Origin: Aurantiochytrium sp. KH105
Taxonomy: Eukaryota > Sar > Bigyra > Thraustochytrida > Thraustochytriidae
Reading direction: 5' to 3'
NCBI GenBank assembly: GCA_003116975.1
Contig: BGKB01000121.1
Location: 142,747 to 206,746, forward strand
Length of the DNA: 64,000 bases
Within the stretch, counting starts at the first letter, position 1; each line of letters opens with the position of its first letter. The notes beneath the pieces were generated by a model. The model was not told the DNA's origin. It did no database searches and worked only from the letters and a program-made list of their open reading frames with translations. Positions 40,266 to 49,503 of the stretch are shown one piece after another. Made by a program: the position numbers and the translations under genes.

Positions 40266-42461
40266 TTACGCTTTGATGAAGGACTGAACCTTTTCAAAGA
40301 TCTTGACGGAGAGCGGCACAGGCTGGTTGAATACGTCGCCCGTGCGAGCAGTCTCGATGACGGCGGCGAGACGCGTGCCTTGGTCGATTGCGCGTTTGGC
40401 GTCGAGCTCTGAAGCCTCTTGAGAGCCACCAATGAGAAAATACTTTGTATCACCACTGGTCTTGGCTTGAGCCTTGTCCCAAAGCGCACGCTGCGCGACC
40501 TGACCAGCACAAATGACAACATGATCGACGTCGAGGACCTGATCCTTGCCCTTGACCTGGATGTAGAACCCGTCATCGTCGACCTTGACGTACTTGACAT
40601 TGCGGAGCATGTTAACTCCGCGATGGCGGAGCGAGGTGCGGTGAATCCACCCTGTAGTTTTGCCCAAATTGGCGCCTACCTTGTGTTTACCCCGCTGCAA
40701 AAGAAAGATTTCGCGTGGCGAATGTGTCTGGTCGGATTCGGCCTCGTCGGAGGGAGCGAGACCTCCGCGAGTGCTGTTGGAAAGATCGATTTTCCACTCG
40801 TGAGCAAAAGCCTCGAGCGCGGATGGCTTGGCAAGGCCCGGATCGGGGCCCTTCTCCGTGAGACCTTTGCCCTCTGGATCAGAGAGAAATTCGGCAACGT
40901 CAAAGCCGATGCCGCCAGCACCTACAATGGCGACCCGCTTGCCGACCTTGACCTTGCCGCAGAGGACGTCGACATAGCTGACAACCTTGGAGTGGTCGCT
41001 ACCGGGAAAGCTGACCTGGCGAGGCGCGACACCAGTGGCCAAAACGACATGTGTGTAGCCTGCAGCATCGAGATCTTCGATGGATACTGCACGGTTGAGT
41101 TGGAGGTCGACCCCCTTGCGATGGATCTGCGTGGAAAAGTAACGCAGGGTCTCGAAGAACTCTTCTTTGCCAGGGATGCGCTTGGCCATGTTGAATTGAC
41201 CGCCAATGTCAGCATCTTTTTCGAAAAGCGTAGTTTCGAAGCCGCGCTCAGCACAGCTGACCGCGCAAGCAAGGCCAGCAGGGCCCGCGCCAACGACCGC
41301 GACCTTGGAAGACTTGCGCAAGTCGTCCGAGATGGGCGCGAGTTTGAGCTCCGTTTCGTAGCCTGCAAAAGGATTGACCAGACACGAGGCACGCTTGCCC
41401 TGGAAAGCGTGGTCAAGGCAGGCTTGGTTACAGCCAATGCAGGTGTTGATGCCCGCCTCGTCTCCCTGCCTGGCCTTTTCGATGAGATTGGGATCCGCAA
41501 GGAAGGGACGCGCCATGGACACCATGTCCGCATAGCCCTCGCGCAGAATGTCCTCCGCGGTGCTGGGCATGTTGATACGGTTCGTTGTACACACAGGGAT
41601 GTCGACTTTGCCCATGAGGTTCTTGGTGACCCAGGCAAAGCCTCCACGCGGCACTGCAGTGGCAATGGTGGGGATGCGCGCCTGATGCCAGCCAATGCCC
41701 GTGTTGATGATAGAAGCCCCAGCGGCCTCGATTTCGCGCGCCAGGAGCTCAATCTCCTCCCAGGTGGACCCTCCCTGCACGAGATCGAGCATGCTCAGAC
41801 GGTAGATGACGATAAAGTCTGGTCCGAGCGCCTCGCGAATGCGACGTATAATCTCAATGGGAAAACGGATCCGGTTCTCGTAGGCACCGCCCCACTTGTC
41901 GGAGCGCTTGTTGGCCTCGGCGGTGATGAACTGGTTGATGAGGTAACCCTCGGAGCCCATGACCTCGACGCCGTCGTAGCCGGCCTCGCCAGCGAGCTCC
42001 GCAGAGCGAACGAAGTCGTCAATGGTGTCTTCCACGTCGCTCGAGGACAGCGCCTTGGGCGTGACCATGCTGATTGGCGACTTGAGCGGCGACGGTCCAA
42101 CGGCCCAGTGGTGATAGGCGTAGCGACCGGAATGCAGAATTTGCATCGCAATGCGCCCGTCCTCAGCGTGCACAGCCTCGGTCACGGCCTTGTGTTTGTC
42201 GCGGTCGCTGGGCGTGCTCATCTTTGCCGCCATGTAGGTGACGCGGCCGGCGTTGTTGGGACTAATTCCTCCGGTCACGAGCAGCCCGACGCCGCCGCGC
42301 GCGCGCGCTCCGTAAAACTCGGCCATGGCCTCGAGACTACCATTCTTGGTCACCTCTTCGAGGCCCGTGTGCATGCTGCCCATGAGCGCCCTGTTCTTGA
42401 GCACGACGCGGCCCTTGTTGAGCTCGAGCGGCTTGAAGAGGTGCGGAAACTTGGTCGCCAT
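40266..42461 (-). CDS. fadH: NADPH-dependent 2,4-dienoyl-CoA reductase, bacterial FadH type, 731 aa
   Basis: FadH reduces 2,4-dienoyl-CoA during breakdown of unsaturated fatty acids. The protein follows E. coli FadH almost throughout: LKNRALMGSMHTGLEE at the start, an old-yellow-enzyme FMN barrel with GYDGVEVMGSEGYLINQF, INTGIGWHQARIPTIA, and the 4Fe-4S cysteines 341, 344, 348 and 360 (CIGCNQAC..ASC). It continues with a VAVVGAGPAGLACA FAD-binding fold, an NADPH domain (VAIVGAGGIGFDVAEF) and GKTTGWIHRT. All cofactor motifs are intact. It is longer than the 672-residue E. coli enzyme, chiefly through a C-terminal extension. Animals and fungi use an unrelated short-chain dehydrogenase for this step, so a bacterial or endosymbiotic origin is likely. 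The C-terminus (FIKA) is not a PTS1 signal. Confidence 0.95.
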   Translation of the reverse strand: MATKFPHLFKPLELNKGRVVLKNRALMGSMHTGLEEVTKNGSLEAMAEFYGARARGGVGLLVTGGISPNNAGRVTYMAAKMSTPSDRDKHKAVTEAVHAEDGRIAMQILHSGRYAYHHWAVGPSPLKSPISMVTPKALSSSDVEDTIDDFVRSAELAGEAGYDGVEVMGSEGYLINQFITAEANKRSDKWGGAYENRIRFPIEIIRRIREALGPDFIVIYRLSMLDLVQGGSTWEEIELLAREIEAAGASIINTGIGWHQARIPTIATAVPRGGFAWVTKNLMGKVDIPVCTTNRINMPSTAEDILREGYADMVSMARPFLADPNLIEKARQGDEAGINTCIGCNQACLDHAFQGKRASCLVNPFAGYETELKLAPISDDLRKSSKVAVVGAGPAGLACAVSCAERGFETTLFEKDADIGGQFNMAKRIPGKEEFFETLRYFSTQIHRKGVDLQLNRAVSIEDLDAAGYTHVVLATGVAPRQVSFPGSDHSKVVSYVDVLCGKVKVGKRVAIVGAGGIGFDVAEFLSDPEGKGLTEKGPDPGLAKPSALEAFAHEWKIDLSNSTRGGLAPSDEAESDQTHSPREIFLLQRGKHKVGANLGKTTGWIHRTSLRHRGVNMLRNVKYVKVDDDGFYIQVKGKDQVLDVDHVVICAGQVAQRALWDKAQAKTSGDTKYFLIGGSQEASELDAKRAIDQGTRLAAVIETARTGDVFNQPVPLSVKIFEKVQSFIKA

Positions 42462-43142
42462 CGTGGACGCCGTGCAAGGACTCGTTCGCTAGGACCTAGG
42501 TTCCCGCGCGCCTCGCGTGTGCAGCCAGTCTCCTCTGCGCCTCGCCACCCTCGCGCGGGCCTCGCGTTGCCTCGCGCCCAAGGCGGGTCTGCTGCGCCGC
42601 GCGCCTCGCAGCGCGGCCCCTCGGCAAGGTGAAGTGCGAATGCAATGCAATGCAATCGCGCACCCCACACGGTGAAACCCAATGTGCAACATGGACTCTG
42701 GACTTTCTTTCCATCTTCTTCGTTTGCAAGTCCCTTTCCTTTCCATCGTCATTATCTCAGACCCAGCACGCTCGTGACTAGGCTATTAGGCCTAGCTCGA
42801 GCGACAGCACAGAGCCGCGGCGGCAAAGGCTAGAGGAGCTGCCTCAAGCAGCAGCAAGCCTTGCTGCCAGGCCGCGGTGATGTCGAGCATGATGTCTACA
42901 ACCACAAGCTCAGACTAAGTTTGTTGCACGGTTTTATTTACTTCCGCAGCCGGGCCACGCCAGGTTTAACGGAGGTTCGAAGGTTGTAGAACACGTCGAC
43001 ATTACGTTTACAGTCAAAGGTCTGCGCTGACCTGGCTGACTCATTGAAACCTGTCCTCGCTGAGTGACAGTGCGAAGGAGCAAGATGTGAATCTGATTTG
43101 AACAGCAAACAGAATGACGACAGGAGTGTTTTTTTTCTTTTT
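42462..43142. other. Spacer between the dienoyl-CoA reductase and NOX genes
   Basis: 681 bp with the reductase promoter and the NADPH oxidase 3' end. The first 150 bp are GC-rich; the rest is ordinary. No gene or strong repeat is seen. Confidence 0.45.
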
Positions 43143-45704
43143 CTAAAAGTTTTCCTTGTGGAGCTCGAAACGACAGTTGTCCTGGAGCGAAGAGTACTTG
43201 TGACAGAACTGCTTGAGGTCTTTACCGATGATGGGCGTGCCGCAAAAGCAGACGCCGATTCGGTCGACATTCCGTTGACGATTCTGCTTCACGTAAGCAA
43301 AGATCTCGTCCCAGTTGGGACGGCCGTTCCAGATCCAAATATTTTGGTATTGATTCGCAGCAGAAGACGCTTCGTGCGTGGCATTGAGCGGCGGGAGCGC
43401 GGACGGCATTTGTTTAGAGGACACGCTCGGATTAAGGAGCGCAAGCTCGAGGTCTGCGGCAGTGAAACCCAGATCAACATTCATGCCTGCCTGGCGTGTG
43501 GCGAGGCCAGCATTTGCGGTGTCATCCGCAGTCCTCGTTGCGGAACGCGGGGAGGCGCCAGAGAGACGCACGCTCTTTTGACGTTCGACACGCTTGCCAT
43601 CCCTGGGAGCACGCGTAACAAAGAGATGGATTTGGAGTCGATTGTGCGCGCGATCAAGAGCCCCCGCAGCGTAGTCGCTGGCAACATTGCCTTGAAGCTC
43701 ATGGAGAAGAGCAATGAACCATCGAAAGGAAAAGATTTCCGAATGACGGACGACAAAGAAAAAGTGAATTGTGCTTGGATTGAATCCCTTTTTCCACTTG
43801 TGTCGCAAGACGGACTGAATGATGGCCGAAGAAGGAGTGAGCCCGATGCCAGCGCCGACGAGCATGACCTCATCGTACTCAAAGTAATGCTGGGCCGGTG
43901 CGGCATGTGGGCCATCGACCTGGATGAGCGGTAGACCATCGGGCCCAAGATGCTTGCCGCGTTGCTGCACGCCCTGGCTGTCGAGATGCGAGAGATACAG
44001 GGAAAAATCTTTGCCATTGCTTGCATTGGGAGACCCGGCCATGCTTCGAAAGCGCTGGCAGAGCTGATGGGTCCAACTTCCTTCTGCCTGGACGCGAATG
44101 TGCAAGGTGACCTCGCCATTCTTCTTTTCGAGGTCTTCGTAGGCAGAGGAAATTGTGAAAGGGTGCCACGCAAAGGTGGAAATGGAAGGCGCGAGGAGAT
44201 GCAGATATTGGCCCTCCTTGAAGACAAAGTCGCCAGGGCGGCCCGGAAAGAAGCTGATGCACATGACGGGGTCCTTGAAGATGACCGAAGAAACGTAAAA
44301 CGCCTTGCGGCCTTTGCGCTCGCGATAAAATCGCTCTGCCGTGTACGCAAGAAGAGGAATGCAACCCCAGAGCCAGAACTTGGGCGCGTGGGCGAGTAGA
44401 CAGGCGAAAAAGAGCAAAAAAGCATGATGCGTGTTCCAAAAGGTCTCGTACTGAGCGCGCTTGACGCGGTTCTGGGCGCCAGCAAAGATGACATACATTG
44501 CAAAGGTGATGAGAAAACCGGTGATAAAGGCGCCCGGCTGGAAAATGTTAGTCGTGGCCTCGGGGGCCTTCCAGAGGTTGAGCATGTGAAAGACGATGTG
44601 GCCAATCGACCCGGCGAGGACAAAGATGGCGATGAACTTGTGGAGAACAATATTCTTGCGGAGCGGGGGCATGTACTTTGCTACAGTGGAGGACCCATTG
44701 ACGGAGAAATTGTTGAGTCTCCGCACAAGCGTGCGCAGCACAGGGAGCAGGATGACACTGCAGTTGAAATTAAGCGTCTGCCCAAAGGCTTTGGCAAAGG
44801 GTGCATAGTCGGAGAGACAGAGGAAGGGCGATGCTGTCGAGCACGCCTTTTGCGCCTCGTCGACAAGATCGACCCACTCGGCAAGACGTTGCACCCAGAG
44901 GACAACATTGATGAGAACGTAGATGGTGACAAAGACGACCTGGCCTGCAGCACCAATCTCGATAAGGCGACTCCAGACAGTGCTAATTCGTTCGCCAATG
45001 GACTTGGACCGCGCGCGCCCTTCCTCGTCATCTTGGTGCACGGCAGCCTTGTTTTCGCACTTGCATAGGAGGAAGGATTCATGAACAACGTTTTGCGGCG
45101 TGAGCGTTTCGTTACGATGCGTAGCGGCAAAGTTGGCGGCGGCGCAAATGATCATGACGCCACCTGCCAGCATTGTTGGATAGGAAAACATTGTCCCGAC
45201 CGCAAGGACGATGTATGCTGCGCCCCGAAGCCAGGACCTGCCTGCATTTACTTGTTCGCCCGGAAGCCAAGAGCATTGCCGAAGCCCATTCACTTTTTCC
45301 CAGGCGAGAAGAAGGATGCCGATGGCCACGCAGTAGGGACCGCAAAAGTTGGCGGCAAAGAGGACGTCTCCTGCGGCTGGACGGTCAATGATCTCCTGCG
45401 ACCAGGTCACGGCAACGAAGCCAAAGGCAATATTGGACAAGCCGGCCGCATAGCCAAGATTGTGCGCCCAGAGCGTGAATGTGAGGACATCGGCGCCAGG
45501 CGGAGGAGCTGGCGGAGTTTGTTTGGCTGTGTTGACTTGCAGCGGGGTGATGACGGGGCTTTGGCATGGTGACTGTACCTGCTGTTGTTGATGCAGGTTC
45601 TGTACAGGAGCTCGAGGAGGTTCACTTTCAGCAAGCTGGGTTTGGCGGTGCGTGAGGTGCGCTGGTTTGATGGGTTTGGGCGGTGGGCTCGAGGTCGGGA
45701 TCAT
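43143..45704 (-). CDS. NADPH oxidase with N-terminal p22phox-like domain, 853 aa
   Basis: NADPH oxidases pass electrons from NADPH through FAD and two hemes to oxygen, making superoxide outside the membrane. Residues about 240-853 are NOX2-like: LNFNCSVILLPVLRTL, heme ligands His355/His369 and His426/His439 with NOX2 spacing (14 and 13), WHPFTISSA for FAD, LVGAGIGLTP and GRPNWDEIF for NADPH, and the terminal HKENF. There are no EF-hands, so it is not of NOX5/DUOX type. Residues about 72-205 resemble p22phox (CYBA), the separate partner of NOX1-4: TLWAHNLGYAAGL, GPYCVAIGILLLAWE, a YIVLAVGTMFSYPTMLAGG helix pair, and a RNETLTP close matching RGEQWTP. Both hydrophobic blocks and their order agree. 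The first 70 residues are Pro/Gln-rich. The NOX assignment is secure; the p22phox part is a motif-level judgement. Confidence 0.9.
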   Translation of the reverse strand: MIPTSSPPPKPIKPAHLTHRQTQLAESEPPRAPVQNLHQQQQVQSPCQSPVITPLQVNTAKQTPPAPPPGADVLTFTLWAHNLGYAAGLSNIAFGFVAVTWSQEIIDRPAAGDVLFAANFCGPYCVAIGILLLAWEKVNGLRQCSWLPGEQVNAGRSWLRGAAYIVLAVGTMFSYPTMLAGGVMIICAAANFAATHRNETLTPQNVVHESFLLCKCENKAAVHQDDEEGRARSKSIGERISTVWSRLIEIGAAGQVVFVTIYVLINVVLWVQRLAEWVDLVDEAQKACSTASPFLCLSDYAPFAKAFGQTLNFNCSVILLPVLRTLVRRLNNFSVNGSSTVAKYMPPLRKNIVLHKFIAIFVLAGSIGHIVFHMLNLWKAPEATTNIFQPGAFITGFLITFAMYVIFAGAQNRVKRAQYETFWNTHHAFLLFFACLLAHAPKFWLWGCIPLLAYTAERFYRERKGRKAFYVSSVIFKDPVMCISFFPGRPGDFVFKEGQYLHLLAPSISTFAWHPFTISSAYEDLEKKNGEVTLHIRVQAEGSWTHQLCQRFRSMAGSPNASNGKDFSLYLSHLDSQGVQQRGKHLGPDGLPLIQVDGPHAAPAQHYFEYDEVMLVGAGIGLTPSSAIIQSVLRHKWKKGFNPSTIHFFFVVRHSEIFSFRWFIALLHELQGNVASDYAAGALDRAHNRLQIHLFVTRAPRDGKRVERQKSVRLSGASPRSATRTADDTANAGLATRQAGMNVDLGFTAADLELALLNPSVSSKQMPSALPPLNATHEASSAANQYQNIWIWNGRPNWDEIFAYVKQNRQRNVDRIGVCFCGTPIIGKDLKQFCHKYSSLQDNCRFELHKENF

Positions 45705-46799
45705 GGGTGCAGAAGAGGATGGCGCGCTTTCGGTGTCTGCCCGCCTCGAATCTCGGGCGCGTGCAAGACGATGCGCAAGAAGAGCTTGGGGCGGTTCTTC
45801 CCTGACTGCGGCAGCTTGGACGGAGCGCGTGTCCGCCTTTGTTCTGTGCTAGTGCTATGCTTTGCTCGGCTGCAGACAGACTGGCTGGCTTTGTTAGGGC
45901 CAGTTCCTAGACGTTGAACCGTGCGCTCCCGGGTCGTCGCGGAACCTCCCTCCTCCGTTTCTGTGCGCAGGGCCGCGGGCTGGAGCCCCCTTTCCGGGGG
46001 GAGAAATCGCGCGAGGCCGATCTGCGCCCCGAACAATGCTAGCAATGCTCGCTGCCGCGTCGGCAGCGTCAATCCTTCACCCCCTCCTCCTTATGGTTTG
46101 CCTAGCTGGGTGCAAAGTCCCCGAGACGAGATTCCAGTCGAGACCACCCAGGTGGGACCATCTACGCAGGGCCGAGTCCGTTTCGCGCTTCAGCGAGCCT
46201 TGAACGCGCGCTCGAATGTCATTCAGGCAATGGAAAGGGAAAAGAGAAAAAGGAAAGGGAAAAGGAAGAGGCTTGTGAAGACGGTGACTCTTTGACGTGC
46301 TGGTCGGGGTTGGCTTTTGAAAGCGTTCGGAAACATGACGAAAAATTCCAAAGTAGGTCACACATGCAAGATTACTCTCTGAGTATCAACATCACCAGCA
46401 AGCAAAGTTCTTGGTCGAGCACACAAATTGTTGGCGGGCTCTCTTTTTTTTCTTTTTCTTTTCCATTTCATCTGTATCAACGACCGAGCACGAGCTGCCG
46501 ATAGGCTAGTGACGGTCAGAGGGTTTTGTTTTGATTCGTAAGACGGGTTTGTCGGATGAGAAGCCGCCAAGACGAAACGTTGGTTTGTGTGCAAAAAACA
46601 AAAAGGATAGAAAAAAGATTTTTTTTTGGTTTGCAAACGCCGCCGGGCTTGCTCAACCACGACGAGAAGGTGATGAGCAGGCCAAAAGACCGATCAGCAG
46701 ATAGGAAAGCGAGCGCGGCAAAGCGAACCAAAGCCAAAAGCTGCGCGCGCAGGGCGTCTCTATCACCGGCGCAAAGCCGTCGCGAAGCCGGCCGCAGCC
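45705..46799. promoter_or_regulatory. Divergent promoter region, NOX and dynactin-2
   Basis: 1.1 kb between divergent genes. It holds a GAAAAGGGAAA-type purine patch at about 46230-46275 and T-rich patches near 46440-46465 and 46610-46630. A 124-codon frame at 45921-46295 lacks protein character. No sharp promoter element is identifiable. Confidence 0.45.
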
Positions 46800-48011
46800 A
46801 TGGACGGAAGCTGGGAGGTCTTTGAGACCCCGGACGTTGAAGATGCGTACGACGAGGACGTGCGCCGAAGCGAGCCAACAGCGACGACAAGCGGAGGCGA
46901 GGACGGTGCTCGGGTAGACGCTGCGCCTGCGCCAGAGCCGGAGCGCGTGTTTGAGGTATTTGCTGGCAAACGCTTTGTGGTTGACCGGCGCAAGGCGCAG
47001 GAAAATGAGGACCAACAGGTCCCACGAAGGCGACTTGCGCCCGAGGAAGTCGGCAGTCTCTTGGAGTCACCATTTGAGCGGTTTAACAGGCTCAAGGCGG
47101 AAGTTGCAGAGCTCATGAACGACCTCGAAATTGATGAAGATGATGAGCTCGGGAGTGAAGGTGGTGCGCACAGCGACGCGTATGAGCAGCTTGCAAACGG
47201 CGTCAAGACGCTAAAACAGTCGCTCATGACCCTCAAGGGCCAGCAGGGCCTCGCCACGCTCTTGAGTAATCAAGAGAGTAGCACGGAGGATCGTGCGGCG
47301 GCGCAGGCCCTCAACAAGGCCCGCGCCGACGCCTTGCGGCAACGTTTGGATCGAGGCCAAAAGGAGTTAGGCAACGGCGACGAGACGTCAACGACCGTGA
47401 GTTTCGATTTATTGTACGCGGGCGATAGCGCAGCGACATCGGTCGACACGGAGCAGCCGAGTGCCCTGGAGGCTCGCGTGCGTGCTCTGGAGGCCTTGCT
47501 TGGCGACGCTTCCTCATCGTCTTCGGGATCGCAGCCGCAACATCAGCAACAGCACCATCCAAGACCTCTTCTGCAAACGGTGGATTATCTGGAAAAGCAG
47601 GTGCAGCTGCTGGATGAGGCCAAGTTGAGTCATCTCACTCAAAAAGCAAAGGCCTTGAACTCTGAACTGGAAGAGTCTGCGCGCTTGCGGCAACGGCGAC
47701 GAGCTGCTGGCGGAGAGGGCGAGCCCTCGGGTTCTCTGGCAACAAGCGAAGTGTCGGACGTTTTGCGCAAGCTTGACAACGTTGATGCTGTCGCTGGAAG
47801 TCTGCCAGGCATCGTTGACCGCCTACGTACAGCACAAGAGATTCATCAGCATAATGCTAATCTTCACACGCGCCTCGATGAGCTCGATCGTGTCCATGCT
47901 GAGCTCGATGAGGCGGCCTCGTTGGATCGCGAACTGCTCGAGACGCTCCAAAAGAGTCTTGCAGAGAATGTAGAGCGCATGCAAGCGCACATCGACGCTT
48001 TGCAGCAGTGA
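46800..48011 (+). CDS. DCTN2: Dynactin subunit 2 (p50 dynamitin), 403 aa
   Basis: p50 dynamitin holds the dynactin shoulder together and links the dynein adaptor to its cargo arm. The protein opens with a conserved acidic N-terminus (FETPDVEDAYDED). A coiled coil follows (SPFERFNRLKAEVAELMNDLE), then a second helical region LLQTVDYLEKQVQLLDEAKLS. The C-terminal helices run through LRKLDNVDAVAGSLPGIVDRL and LHTRLDELDRVHAELDEA to ENVERMQAHIDAL. The 403-residue length matches human DCTN2 (about 400). Two Ser/Gln/His-rich linkers lie between coils. The stop at 48009-48011 sits in a 12-bp repeat that continues 3'. Dynactin presence implies cytoplasmic dynein transport. Confidence 0.9.
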   Translation: MDGSWEVFETPDVEDAYDEDVRRSEPTATTSGGEDGARVDAAPAPEPERVFEVFAGKRFVVDRRKAQENEDQQVPRRRLAPEEVGSLLESPFERFNRLKAEVAELMNDLEIDEDDELGSEGGAHSDAYEQLANGVKTLKQSLMTLKGQQGLATLLSNQESSTEDRAAAQALNKARADALRQRLDRGQKELGNGDETSTTVSFDLLYAGDSAATSVDTEQPSALEARVRALEALLGDASSSSSGSQPQHQQQHHPRPLLQTVDYLEKQVQLLDEAKLSHLTQKAKALNSELEESARLRQRRRAAGGEGEPSGSLATSEVSDVLRKLDNVDAVAGSLPGIVDRLRTAQEIHQHNANLHTRLDELDRVHAELDEAASLDRELLETLQKSLAENVERMQAHIDALQQ

Positions 48012-48046
48012 CCGCAGCAGTGACCGCAGCAGTGACAGCAGCAGTG

Positions 48047-48083
<37 letters not shown>
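48000..48083 (+). repeat. CAGCAGTGA minisatellite and (CAG)12 across the dynactin-2 stop
   Basis: Four 12-bp units of the type GCAGCAGTGACC or GCAGCAGTGACA are followed by 12 CAG. Each unit carries TGA in the dynactin-2 frame (48009, 48021, 48033, 48045). The CAG run at 48048-48083 is in that same frame. Confidence 0.92.
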
Positions 48084-48086
<3 letters not shown>

Positions 48087-48270
48087 TACTGGACCATGCG
48101 TTGTGATTTGCCTTGTTTGTTGCGCACAAAAAAAAATGAGAGACGGAAGCTCATCGTAAGGGTATTGCTCGGTACGACGGCGCAACGAATTATGAGATGA
48201 CGTAAAATTCAAAGTTAAGATTACATTGAGATCAATCATGTTCAGGGTGCGAAAAGAGTATGATTGGACA

Positions 48271-48696
48271 TTATGATTGTACAGGTGATGCACGATGCAA
48301 GAGACGCGCGACTTGAAGCGCCGAAAGATCGTTGACAAAGGGAGTATCGCGGTGCAAGTCAACCCAGTTGTCTCCATAACGGCGTTTTTGACGCGCGCCT
48401 TGCGTGTCGACGATGGTTTTAAAGTCTTGAGGCTCCGGCATGGAGGCGAGACTAAAGAGCGCGTAGAGAATGATGCCGGCGAGAAGAGCAACGCTAACGA
48501 AGAGCGGCACGGCGAGCGCAAAGTAAACGTCCGGGGTCCGTTCGCGAAGGGCTGCAAGAAGATCGGTCGTTTCCCGTCCAAAAAGAGTGTCCGCACGGTC
48601 GTGGAGACCCAAGAGCGGGCCGAGGGTCCACGCAAGAAAGGCGATGGCGCCAAGCGCCCCCGAGACTAGCACGGTGAAGCCACGCTGCGCGCCCAT
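48271..48696 (-). CDS. Small two-helix membrane protein, 141 aa, unrecognised
   Basis: Starts at the ATG at 48696; the open frame extends nine codons upstream only to a TTG. Two hydrophobic segments are visible: about residues 8-30 (TVLVSGALGAIAFLAWTLG) and about 60-85 (FALAVPLFVSVALLAGIILYAL). The loop between them is short and charged. The C-terminal 50 residues are charged and would face the cytosol if the first helix enters N-in. No family could be named. The size and topology recall small ER or mitochondrial membrane subunits, but that is only a topology match. It is convergent with dynactin-2. Confidence 0.6.
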   Translation of the reverse strand: MGAQRGFTVLVSGALGAIAFLAWTLGPLLGLHDRADTLFGRETTDLLAALRERTPDVYFALAVPLFVSVALLAGIILYALFSLASMPEPQDFKTIVDTQGARQKRRYGDNWVDLHRDTPFVNDLSALQVARLLHRASPVQS

Positions 48697-49503
48697 GGCG
48701 CCAGTGTTGGCCCACCAAAACAAAACAAAACAAACAGAACGACGCAGCCTCGGAATGCCGAATCAAGATTTTTCAGCCTCCCGTTATTTCGGGGCTGTCC
48801 GTAGAGGTCTGCAAGACCCCCCTTTCCTCGAGCATAAACCCGGATATGCGCAACTCGAAAAGGGGGTATGTTGTGAGATGTGGGATTGAGTGGTCCGGAG
48901 GACATGCGCCGCGCCGCAGCGGCAGCAAACCCGCGAGGATTTGCAGCAAACCCGAATCGGGATGGCTGATGTCAGCTTCGGAACGAGGTACGTGTCTTGT
49001 GTATGCATAGATGCATAGACCAAGAGAGGGATTGGCGGAACGACTGGACAGGATGCATGGATGAGCGGGTGGGATCTAAAGGAATGGAGTGGAATAGATA
49101 GCGCGAGCCGGATCGGTTGGCATGGAGGTTGCGTTGCACATCTTATCTTTGCGATGAAGACGAAATGCTTGGCACCAGTCCGATGCCCGGCGCATAGCGT
49201 CGGGAGGATGAGGATTAAGCTTTTTTTGGAATTACCGACTGAGCAAGATGAGAGGAAAAAAGGATATGTGAACCTGTTGTGCGCGTGACGGTGCGAGGGG
49301 GAAAGGGTTGACGAAGAGGAGCGAGATGGGGTGCTCAAAAGATGCACAAAGGGACTCAGCAAACTGACTTTGACGCCATTCGTTTCCAATTTTCAGATAT
49401 TATTAGATCCGCTTGCGACAATGCAAGCTCTTGCTGTCCACAAAGGTCTTGCGGCGGCCAAGGGCAACGAGTTTTACTTTAACAACAACAATAACAAGCC
49501 GCA
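48697..49503. other. Intergenic region, no gene seen
   Basis: 807 bp with the promoter of the small membrane protein and the 3' end of the next gene. Bases about 48715-48740 are CAAAA-rich. Near 48910-48955 there is a short imperfect direct repeat of GCAGCAAACCCG. Confidence 0.45.

Noticed and set aside
40419-42632. 737-codon plus-strand frame fully antisense to the dienoyl-CoA reductase gene
   Set aside because: It mirrors the codon use of a GC-rich gene on the other strand, has no recognisable domain, and the minus-strand product matches FadH throughout.
43143-45704. NOX5/DUOX-type calcium-regulated oxidase
   Set aside because: No EF-hand loop is visible; the N-terminal block is hydrophobic and p22phox-like.
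45921-46295. 124-codon frame in the NOX/dynactin spacer
   Set aside because: No motif, with a Lys/Arg tail derived from a purine patch; it sits where both promoters must be.
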